64,000 bases of DNA from contig SWDM01000016.1 in the NCBI GenBank assembly GCA_005116835.1, forward strand, positions 124,001 through 188,000. Direction: 5' to 3'. The DNA is from Nitrospira sp. (lineage in GTDB: Bacteria; Nitrospirota; Nitrospiria; Nitrospirales; Nitrospiraceae). The notes below the pieces were generated by a model that saw only the letters and a list, made by a program, of their open reading frames with translations, had not been told where the DNA came from and made no database searches. Of this stretch, positions 57,714-64,000 are shown in pieces. A program made the translations under genes and the position numbers. Within the stretch, counting starts at the first letter, position 1, and every line of letters starts with the position of its first letter.

Positions 57714-57750
57714 GGCACTGTCATCTGTAGCCTACACACAACACCGAATC

Positions 57751-57778
57751 ATTACACAGTTATTAAATATTCGTTAAA
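57751..57778 (-). promoter_or_regulatory. Candidate Pho box, regulator 2
   Basis: On the minus strand TTTAAC, TTTAAT and TGTAAT in 11-bp phase, 38-65 bases upstream of the start. Confidence 0.6.
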
Positions 57779-57785
57779 TCAGACG

Positions 57786-57909
57786 GGGCGTGGAGTGAGT
57801 GGGAAGTGGGGAATAGAAAGTTGTGAGTAGGAAGTGGGAAATTCTGAGTTCATTCCTCATTAGACATTATCTCCTCATCTTCCCACTCCCCCCACTTCCT
57901 ACTCCCCAT
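57786..57909. repeat. Purine/pyrimidine-skewed palindrome (family D)
   Basis: GAGTGGGAAGTGGGGAAT and GAGTAGGAAGTGGGAA on the left face TTCCCACTCCCCCCACTTCC on the right. It lies between the two divergent Pho boxes of regulator 2 and pstS2. Confidence 0.65.
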
Positions 57910-57914
57910 TTGAG

Positions 57915-57953
57915 TTAACACTGATTTAACAATTCGTTGACCCATTGGCAATG
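57915..57953 (+). promoter_or_regulatory. Candidate Pho box, pstS2
   Basis: TTAACA (57915), TTAACA (57926), TTGACC (57937) and GCAATG (57948) in 11-bp phase, with a TAAATT -10-like box about 10 bases on. The resulting leader would be about 115 bases. Confidence 0.8.
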
Positions 57954-57991
57954 CGACTTCCGTAAATTTGTGAGGGGAAGGCTGTATCATT

Positions 57992-58069
57992 CGGTTATCT
58001 GATCTATCTGGTTAGTTTCGTTCAAGCAAACACACGAGACAGACTGAATAGACCAGACAGACCAGATTT
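57992..58069. repeat. Family A palindrome in the pstS2 leader (copy 6)
   Basis: GGTTATCTGATCTATCTGG and TTAGTTTCG on the left face CAGACTGAATAGACCAGACAG on the right. It lies between the promoter and the start of pstS2, thus in the 5' leader if the promoter is right. Confidence 0.65.
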
Positions 58070-58087
58070 CTTGGGAGGACAAAAGGC

Positions 58088-59149
58088 ATGGGAATCGGAC
58101 GGAATATGAATCATCATGGCACACAGACCTCAGTGGCTATCTACGCCTTTCTTATTCTGCTCCTTGCTGCAACAAGCCAGGTCTACGGACAAATCATGCC
58201 TTCGCTGGATTCCAAGATCCCACTCTACCAGCGGGTCAATGACGTGACAGGGACACTCTCCGTCGCAGGGTCTGACACCATGAAACCACTGACAGAATCA
58301 TGGTCGGCCAAGCTTCGGCAGATGTACCCCGGACTCTCAATCAAAGTGGAGAGCAAAGGATCCGAGACAGGACTGGCTGCGCTGCTCGAGGGGAAGGCCC
58401 AAATCGCCGCGATGTCTCGGCGCATGACGCAGGAGGAGGTCATTGAATTCAAGCGGGAGTTCGGCTATGAACCGACCGAGGTTCCCGTTGCCGTGGATGC
58501 ACTGGCTGTCTTCGTCCATAAAGATAATCCGATCGAGGGACTCTCTCTCGCCGAAGTCGATGCAGTATTCTCCAAAGAACGGCGACGCGGCCTGAAATAT
58601 CCAGTCAATCTCTGGGGTGACCTCATGTTGCTAGACGAAGAGTGGGAGGATGAACCAGTTCACCTTTACGGGAGAAATGGCAATTCCGGCACCGCTTCAT
58701 TCTTCAGAGAGCACGTTTTGAACGGGGCAGACATCAAGAAGACCATGGAGGCTGGTGTCGGTTCGGCAACGGTTGTGGTCGATCTTATGAGAGATCGACT
58801 CGGCATCGGATTCAGCAGCATCGGCTTCCGGACATCGGAAGTCCGTCCGGTTCCATTGGCATCAGTCAAAGGCGGACGGTACGTGGAGCCGACATTTGAC
58901 ACGGCAATGGATGGATCCTACCCTTTGAGGCGCAATCTATATCTTTATGTCAACCGGCCTCCGAAAGTTGCCCCGTCCGGGCCGATCTCGGAGTACGTGA
59001 AATTCGCGCTGAGCCAACGAGGGCAGAAAATTGTCATCGACCAAGGGTATTATCCACTCCCAACGACGGAACTCAGCAGACTGACTATGATGTGGACAAT
59101 CCCTCTGCGAACAGTTTCCGCTGAAGGGCCGGCGAAAGCTCAGGACTAG
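58088..59149 (+). CDS. PstS-like phosphate-binding protein (copy 2)
   Basis: 353 residues with a signal peptide ending near VYGQ. PstS-type binding loops are conserved (VAGSDTMKPLT, SKGSETGLAALLEG, GRNGNSGTASFFREH) and VPVAVDALAVFVHKDNPIEG parallels copy 1. No permease genes follow; next come a lipoprotein and a porin. It may feed the same PstCA, raise affinity, or shuttle from the porin. Confidence 0.85.
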   Translation: MGIGRNMNHHGTQTSVAIYAFLILLLAATSQVYGQIMPSLDSKIPLYQRVNDVTGTLSVAGSDTMKPLTESWSAKLRQMYPGLSIKVESKGSETGLAALLEGKAQIAAMSRRMTQEEVIEFKREFGYEPTEVPVAVDALAVFVHKDNPIEGLSLAEVDAVFSKERRRGLKYPVNLWGDLMLLDEEWEDEPVHLYGRNGNSGTASFFREHVLNGADIKKTMEAGVGSATVVVDLMRDRLGIGFSSIGFRTSEVRPVPLASVKGGRYVEPTFDTAMDGSYPLRRNLYLYVNRPPKVAPSGPISEYVKFALSQRGQKIVIDQGYYPLPTTELSRLTMMWTIPLRTVSAEGPAKAQD

Positions 59150-59150
59150 G

Positions 59151-59246
59151 CTGGTTCATTTGGTTTGTTTCGTCTGTTTAGTTTTTGGTTAAACGAAACT
59201 AACCAAATGAACCAAATAAACAAAACAAACCAAATGAACAAGATTG
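59151..59246. repeat. Family A palindrome overlapping a gene start (copy 7)
   Basis: TTCATTTGGTTTGTTTCG and TTTAGTTTTTGG on the left face ACTAACCAAATGAACCAAAT and AACAAAACAAACCAAATG on the right. The right arm contains the start codon of the lipoprotein at 59234. Confidence 0.7.
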
Positions 59247-59932
59247 GCCTCGTTATTCTTAGCCTCGTCGGCGTCGGACTGATCGGCGCCTGCAGCGCCA
59301 GACAATTCACCACCATCACGATCTACGATACACCCGATGTCTACGTGCGGTTGGAGTTCGATCGGACGGTGAAGAATGGAACGGAACACTCGCATCCGGT
59401 CTCGCTCAAGCCAGAGCAAATCGCTGCGGTCCTGGCGGGGGTAAGGATCGAAGAGCCCATTGCTCTTGTTCGGGGTGACATCTTGCAACGGGACTCTGTT
59501 CCGCCCATCCATCCGGCCTTTCCTGATAAAGACATTGCGTTTTTTTCACCGCTGTTGGCGATAGCCCTCAGCAAAGCGACTCCAGAAGAAGTCGTGACCT
59601 TCTACCAAAGCCGTCCTCTCTCAGCCATTACGCGAGAAGTCACATCCGGAGGGCTGTTCATTCGAGGCGACGAACTGCACCTGATCCTTGCGAACTACCG
59701 GTCCAATACGCGCCATATGGCTGATATGGGCGTGGCTGAAACACAAGACGACCGGCTCACGCCGATGCAATCGCTGGCCCCGCAAGGAGGCCGCCTGACT
59801 TTTGAGCCGCACTCTGCGAAGCGAGAACAGCCAAGGGGGGGGATTGAAAAACTCATGCAACAAGACCAGCGCGAACTAACGGTGATGTATAAACAACTGC
59901 CGCCACGCCCGCTGGTTCAGGCGGTTCCCTAG
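59234..59932 (+). CDS. Lipoprotein of the pstS2-porin 2 cluster
   Basis: 232 residues from MNKIGLVILS at 59234; lipobox GLIGAC near 16. The mature part (FTTITIYDTPDVYVRLEFDR, LALSKATPEEVVTFYQSRPL) is unknown. Its ATG, and an in-frame ATG at 59207, lie inside a repeat arm with no ribosome site. Translation may depend on the pstS2 transcript. Co-transcription with pstS2 is probable (84-base gap). Confidence 0.7.
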   Translation: MNKIGLVILSLVGVGLIGACSARQFTTITIYDTPDVYVRLEFDRTVKNGTEHSHPVSLKPEQIAAVLAGVRIEEPIALVRGDILQRDSVPPIHPAFPDKDIAFFSPLLAIALSKATPEEVVTFYQSRPLSAITREVTSGGLFIRGDELHLILANYRSNTRHMADMGVAETQDDRLTPMQSLAPQGGRLTFEPHSAKREQPRGGIEKLMQQDQRELTVMYKQLPPRPLVQAVP

Positions 59933-59940
59933 CCTGAACG

Positions 59941-60013
59941 TGTTCATTTTGTTTATCTGGTTGATTTGGTTCATTTGGTTCAACCAAATAAACAAAACAA
60001 ACGAAATGAACCG
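59941..60013. repeat. Family A intergenic palindrome (copy 8)
   Basis: TTCATTTTGTTTATCTGG and TTGATTTGG on the left face CAACCAAATAAACAAAAC on the right, forming the most regular hairpin of the family. It lies between convergent genes. Confidence 0.7.
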
Positions 60014-60025
60014 GTCTGCAACCCG

Positions 60026-61456
60026 TTAGAAGCTCCACTGGAGCTGAAATCTCACCAAGTTTCCGGTTTGTAGCTGATAGGGGGTCTGAGTGCAAGCGAC
60101 ATTGGCGTTAAACGTGTCGGTGCAAGCGGCAGGACTGAAAGTGGAGTCAGACGAGCTTCGCTGAGTCCATGAATAGGCGACGGTCAATTCCAGCGCGCGA
60201 TTGAACTGATACTCAATCCCCAGCTCTGTTTCACGCACCGAAGATCGCGGCGCATTACTCTGAAGCTTGCTGCCTCCAAAATATTCCTGCATGCGCACAT
60301 AGGGGAATATATTCTGGCAATAGGTGTCGCATTTATAGTTATAAAAGAGCTGAACATAACCGCCATGCAAGGAGCCGAGTTCCACCGCTGTCCTGGCCTC
60401 GTTCAGTTGAGGCCCTCTCCCGATGTTATACTCCGCCTGAAGACCGAACGGTTGAGGGAAGACCACCATGTGCCAGGCAACTCGTTCGTCGAGATAATTG
60501 CCGCCGTTCGTGACCTGAGGCGAAACCGGTAGTCCCACCGTCAGGGATGGATCGGCCGGCACGACGGGAGATGTCGAAACGACGACTTGTCCTGTATAGG
60601 CGTCCATCCCTACCTGGACGATTTGGCCGTTGGAAAACTCATGGGGATACGCAAAGTGGAATATGACATGTTTATTTTTGTTCGCATCACGCTGATCGAT
60701 ACCCTGACCGTTGAAGACCCCGATGCTGAACATGCCGTAGTCGCCTGACCCCTTGAGACCGCTATCCACCAACCGGCGGAACCGCTCGCGCACCGTGGGC
60801 GGCGTATAGTAGAGAATGACACTCAGGCTACGTTCATTCGGGATTCCGCTGAAGGTCGAGTCGTTGCGGTCGAATGCCAGACGGTTTTGGCTTGACTGCA
60901 CGGTTTCGAATCCAAACGGTATCTTCGACAACCCTGTGCGGATTCGCCAGGCTTTGTTTTCCGTCAGAAAGAGATCGGCATAGGCATCTCTCAGTACCCC
61001 CGTGCCTTCCTGATTGTTGACGAGGCCCGCAAATTCACTCTGCAAATACACAAACACGCGATCATGGGGCTGGCCGCTCACAATGAGGCGGGTGCGGCGC
61101 ATAGACAACTCGTTGTTCCTGACGATCGCGCGATCCCCAGGGGAGGTCAGGAGATCATTATCCGGTGTGAAGTTATAACGGAGCTGAGTGTAGCCACGGA
61201 TGCTGATCTTTTCATACCATCGTTCCCGAACAGGCACATCGCTGATCCCTCGGCTTTGTTCCATCGCCTTCGCATCTCTTTTTTCCTCTTCCGCTTTCAG
61301 CTTGACCCATTGATCGACGGTAATCTGCTTATTTTCAAGCAGAACGTCCTCAGTCGGGCCTCCCCATCCGTCGCTTCCCCAGCACAAACAAACCAGGGTG
61401 ACAATGAGAGCGATCGTAAACGTTCCTCTCATTGCCCTAAAAAACCAATCACACAT
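60026..61456 (-). CDS. Phosphate-selective porin, OprO/OprP family (copy 2)
   Basis: 476 residues: signal peptide ending near GWGGP, Lys/Glu-rich helix, then a barrel starting KISIRGYTQLRYNF and ending in FQLQWSF. It is clearly paralogous to 377-1684 (both have SGLKGSGDYG and IPFGFE-like blocks). GGAGG precedes the ATG. A Pho box lies upstream. It is convergent with the pstS2-lipoprotein pair. Confidence 0.85.
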   Translation of the reverse strand: MCDWFFRAMRGTFTIALIVTLVCLCWGSDGWGGPTEDVLLENKQITVDQWVKLKAEEEKRDAKAMEQSRGISDVPVRERWYEKISIRGYTQLRYNFTPDNDLLTSPGDRAIVRNNELSMRRTRLIVSGQPHDRVFVYLQSEFAGLVNNQEGTGVLRDAYADLFLTENKAWRIRTGLSKIPFGFETVQSSQNRLAFDRNDSTFSGIPNERSLSVILYYTPPTVRERFRRLVDSGLKGSGDYGMFSIGVFNGQGIDQRDANKNKHVIFHFAYPHEFSNGQIVQVGMDAYTGQVVVSTSPVVPADPSLTVGLPVSPQVTNGGNYLDERVAWHMVVFPQPFGLQAEYNIGRGPQLNEARTAVELGSLHGGYVQLFYNYKCDTYCQNIFPYVRMQEYFGGSKLQSNAPRSSVRETELGIEYQFNRALELTVAYSWTQRSSSDSTFSPAACTDTFNANVACTQTPYQLQTGNLVRFQLQWSF

Positions 61457-61515
61457 GCATCCTCCAGGCCTCTATACGCAACGAGCTTCTGATCTAGGAG
61501 AGAATAGGGAAGAAT

Positions 61516-61543
61516 GGTTACAGACAGGTTACGATAGGGTCCA
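61516..61543 (-). promoter_or_regulatory. Candidate Pho box, porin 2
   Basis: On the minus strand TGGACC, GTAACC and GTAACC in 11-bp phase, ending 60 bases before the start. Confidence 0.6.
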
Positions 61544-61576
61544 GGACGGGTAAACTCGTGGAGGGAGCGGGCGCGA

Positions 61577-61650
61577 TTCGAAGTTCTGAGTTCTGAGTTC
61601 TTGGTTCGAAGTTCCGAACACTTCAGCCTTCAGCCTTCAGCCTTCGGACC
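61577..61650. repeat. Family B and C fragment (copy 5)
   Basis: GAAGTTCTGAGTTCTGAGTT followed by CGAAGTTCCGAACACTTC, then CAGCCTTCAGCCTTCAGCC. The family C part overlaps the last codons of the ATPase gene at 61623. Confidence 0.55.
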
Positions 61651-63050
61651 TCGCCTGTCAAGGGACGCTTCACAGCCGTTCCCCTGAACAGCTGCCAGTT
61701 TTGCCTCAGAGACTTGAAGATGGAGAGTGGAAACCGGGGTGAGTCGTCCACAGAGTCGACTCGATGGGCGACGTCTTTGAAATTGGGGTCGGCATCATGA
61801 ATTTCACGATACTGCTCTTGTGCCTCATCGCGGTGATCTAGAGCATCCAGAGTCAGTGCCAGAACATACCGGACATGTAAGATATCGGTCGCCTTCGCGC
61901 CGTTAAGGGCGAGGGCATGGCGAAATGAAACCACGGCGTCATCCAGCTTTCCGATCGCCCGCAAACAGAATCCCTTCTGTGCAGACGCCTTGAAACGATA
62001 GGCTTGGTTCCCTTCCGCCGTCTCGAATTTTTTCAGCGCCTCTCGATACAATCCTGCTTCCTTCAAGCCTAGTCCTTCCCTATACAATTCTGCAGAATTA
62101 CTCTCCCTGGCTGAAGCAGTGGGCGAGGGTGGAGTATCCTGTGGCACGGTCTCAGGAACCGGCGTCGGTGCCAGCTTCTGAGATTCCTGGCTGAGCTTGA
62201 CCGGATCGAGGAGAATGGTCCTAGGATCGACATGGGCCGGCAGGATGCCGCCCTGCGCACGGTCGGTAGCAGCCTGCAACAACAACGAAGCAGTAATGCG
62301 GTCTGCCCCTTCCCCGAAGCCATACATGAGGGCCAGATCGCACAGTTGATTGATCAGGCGGGGATTGCCTCCGCTAAGCTGGTGGACCAGCGAACAGGCA
62401 TAGCCTGTCACGAGATAGGGTTCGCCCCCTGCCACGCGGAGACGATGCTGCACATAAGCGCTCACCTCATCTTCACTGAGCGGCTCGAGCGCAAAATCCA
62501 CTGCCACCCGTTGGGCCAATTGCAGCATGTCATCTCTGGTGAGCAACGTGCGAAGGTTAGGTTGCCCGGCCAAAATGATTTGTATGCTGCTTTGCCCGCC
62601 ATCATTGATGTTGGACAGGAGACGGAGGTCTTCCAGCATTTGGAGGTTGAGGTTTTGGGCCTCATCCACAACGAGGAGCACTTGCTGTCCCGCGGCAAAG
62701 GATCGACCGAGAAATGCCGTGAGCGCCCGGAAATAACCCACCGTATCCTGGCCGGAGCAATCCAGCCCGAACGCGTCGGCCACCCATGGCAAAAGGCTGC
62801 CGGCATCCGGATGGGTCGTCGCAATGACTCCAACGACACACTGCTCTCTGCTCTGGTCAAGAATCTTGTTCAGCAACGTCGTCTTGCCGGTTCCCGGTTC
62901 GCCCGTCAATACGGTGAACACCGCGCGGTTGAATAGTCCGTACTCCAGGAGAGTCAATCCTCTCTTATGCCTCGTGCTCAGGAAGAGAAACTCCGGGTCC
63001 GGCAACAATGAGAACGGTTTTATGCGGAACTGATAGAAAGACTCGTACAT
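61623..63050 (-). CDS. ExeA/XrtA-associated type AAA+ ATPase with TPR tail
   Basis: 475 residues. Opens MYESFYQFRIKPFSLLPDPE as in GspA/ExeA-like ATPases; Walker A GEPGTGKTT near 52, Walker B LLVVDEAQ near 128. A Pro/Ser linker is followed by three TPR-like repeats (about 330-430). Similar ATPases lie beside exosortase/EPS genes, where they are thought to help export or assembly. Shares its strand with the kinase gene 7 bases upstream. Confidence 0.8.
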   Translation of the reverse strand: MYESFYQFRIKPFSLLPDPEFLFLSTRHKRGLTLLEYGLFNRAVFTVLTGEPGTGKTTLLNKILDQSREQCVVGVIATTHPDAGSLLPWVADAFGLDCSGQDTVGYFRALTAFLGRSFAAGQQVLLVVDEAQNLNLQMLEDLRLLSNINDGGQSSIQIILAGQPNLRTLLTRDDMLQLAQRVAVDFALEPLSEDEVSAYVQHRLRVAGGEPYLVTGYACSLVHQLSGGNPRLINQLCDLALMYGFGEGADRITASLLLQAATDRAQGGILPAHVDPRTILLDPVKLSQESQKLAPTPVPETVPQDTPPSPTASARESNSAELYREGLGLKEAGLYREALKKFETAEGNQAYRFKASAQKGFCLRAIGKLDDAVVSFRHALALNGAKATDILHVRYVLALTLDALDHRDEAQEQYREIHDADPNFKDVAHRVDSVDDSPRFPLSIFKSLRQNWQLFRGTAVKRPLTGEVRRLKAEG

Positions 63051-63057
63051 AACGCTC

Positions 63058-63915
63058 CTACCTTTTCTGTTTCACATCCGCCGCATTCGCCCGCTTCAGC
63101 TTAGACAGGCTGAGTTGATCGCGGCCGGCTTTATTGAGCACGGTCCCCAGGATCGGGACGCTGCCTTTTAGGATCTGCATGGCCTGCTGGAGCTCACTCT
63201 CCGTGGTCTTGCCTTCCTCCACAACGAGCAACAGTGCGTCCAATTGAGGCGTAAAGGCCAACACATCCGCCTGGCCGAGCACCGGCGGAAGATCGAAAAT
63301 CACGACGCGCGACGCGTAACGATGCTTCAATTCTTTGCCGAGCGCACTCATGCGGGGAGAAGTGAGCACATCGGAGGAATGGTCCGTTCCCCTGCCACCA
63401 GGCAACACAATCAGACGGCCCAGTCCCGGAGAGACGAGCATGCCCTCGATCGGCCGGTCGTCCAGCAGAAACTCCGTGAGTCCCTCGTTGGATTCCAACC
63501 CCAACTCCTCATGAAGGTGCGGCGCGCGAAGATCGGCATCCACCAGGAGAACTGTTTGGGTGGGCTCAGCCGCCAGGGCGATGGCCAGGTTGATCGACGT
63601 CAGGGTTTTGCCTTCTCCGTCTTTGGGGCTGGTGACTCCCAGCACGTTCCAGTTGTTCTCGCGTAATCGATGGATCACCTGGGTTCTGAGAATTTTATAG
63701 GCATCCGAAATCTGGTTGGATTCCCGGCCGGTCTGAATGCGATGGAGCTGCAATACCTCGTCGGGAATGACGACCGAACGGGTTCGCGAATAGATCACAG
63801 TCGGTGGCGCGGCGGTCTGTGAACCGTTCGGCCTGTGAGGCGCATGCGAAGCATGCTGTTGCTCTTTAAAACGATTCATCGCATTCAACAGTGTGTCTTT
63901 CATGGGAGGAATCAC
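63058..63915 (-). CDS. CpsD/CapB-like tyrosine autokinase
   Basis: 285 residues. Variant Walker A SPKDGEGKT near 97, Walker A' LLVDADLRAPH near 123 and Walker B VVIFDLPP near 207 are those of bacterial tyrosine kinases that control polysaccharide chain length. The C-terminus is Lys-rich rather than Tyr-rich. Together with the ATPase it is typical of an XrtA/EPS locus, to which the PEP-CTERM protein at 55446 would be a client. A GTG start at 63915 has GGAG five bases upstream; the ATG at 63903 is the alternative. Confidence 0.82.
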   Translation of the reverse strand: MIPPMKDTLLNAMNRFKEQQHASHAPHRPNGSQTAAPPTVIYSRTRSVVIPDEVLQLHRIQTGRESNQISDAYKILRTQVIHRLRENNWNVLGVTSPKDGEGKTLTSINLAIALAAEPTQTVLLVDADLRAPHLHEELGLESNEGLTEFLLDDRPIEGMLVSPGLGRLIVLPGGRGTDHSSDVLTSPRMSALGKELKHRYASRVVIFDLPPVLGQADVLAFTPQLDALLLVVEEGKTTESELQQAMQILKGSVPILGTVLNKAGRDQLSLSKLKRANAADVKQKR

Positions 63916-63930
63916 TCTTTCTCCGTAAGC

Positions 63931-63998
63931 ATTCAGGGATTCAGGCCGAAGGGGTTCAGGTTGAAGGCGCTTAACCCCTGAATACCTTCAGCCTATTC
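63931..63998. repeat. Family C intergenic palindrome (copy 4)
   Basis: CATTCAGGGATTCAGGCCG and GGGGTTCAGGTTGAAGGCG pair imperfectly with ACCCCTGAATACCTTCAGCC. It lies at the right edge upstream of the kinase gene. Confidence 0.55.
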
Positions 63999-64000
63999 AC

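Noticed and set aside
128-60013. Family A and B repeats as CRISPR arrays
   Set aside because: Units are short, drift freely, occur once per site as two mirrored arms, and lack spacers and cas genes.
23228-63998. Repeat palindromes as insertion-sequence ends
   Set aside because: No transposase, no constant termini and no target duplications are visible. Only the 55118-55304 element has defined ends.

Overview
The window looks like a chromosomal piece of a Gram-negative, moderately GC-rich bacterium, most probably Nitrospira or a close relative in the Nitrospirota. This is an inference from gene content and from the style of the intergenic repeats, not from a database match. It carries outer-membrane porins, many lipoproteins, OmpH/Skp, a PEP-CTERM protein and a GlrK/QseG/GlrR sigma-54 circuit. 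I see no rRNA, CRISPR array, prophage or complete insertion sequence.

Left Pho block (1-9.4 kb): a phosphate-type porin, the pstS-pstC-pstA-pstB-phoU operon with unusually large permeases, a small unknown gene and a PsiE-like membrane protein. Middle block (9.8-43 kb): mostly housekeeping genes and small conserved proteins. These include tRNA-Thr, tRNA-Leu and tRNA-Ser, two Sel1-repeat proteins, the glrK-qseG-glrR operon, clpB, comM, a dienelactone-hydrolase relative, a receiver protein, lgt, the addB-addA recombination helicase-nuclease, ompH, a rhodanese, a radical SAM protein and serS.

Right Pho block (43-61.5 kb): a PhoB-like regulator, an OlsA/PlsC-like acyltransferase, an arsR-arsI-arsC operon, small lipoproteins, a PhoX phosphatase, a second phoU behind a 44-residue membrane protein, a choice-of-anchor I protein, a CBS-pair protein, an atypical second OmpR-type regulator, a second pstS and a second phosphate-type porin. 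A receiver pseudogene split by a 187-bp element with 16-bp terminal inverted repeats lies at 55.0-55.4 kb. The right edge (61.6-64 kb) holds an ExeA-like ATPase and a CpsD-like kinase of the type found beside exosortase/EPS loci.

The unifying signal is a set of 13 candidate Pho boxes: hexamers of the type (T/G)T(A/N)A(C/T)(A/C) repeated every 11 bp, usually three or four in phase. They lie before pstS1, porin 1, psiE, phoB, the acyltransferase, phoX and its divergent lipoprotein, the phoU2 region, the choice-of-anchor I gene, the CBS gene, regulator 2, pstS2, porin 2 and one further lipoprotein. Together they describe a broad phosphate-starvation regulon: uptake across both membranes, phosphatase activity, probable lipid remodelling and feedback control. 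The arsenic operon sits inside it, fitting the fact that arsenate enters through phosphate transporters.

A second theme is several families of long imperfect palindromes, about 70-130 bp and of low sequence complexity, lying between genes, most often between convergent gene pairs.
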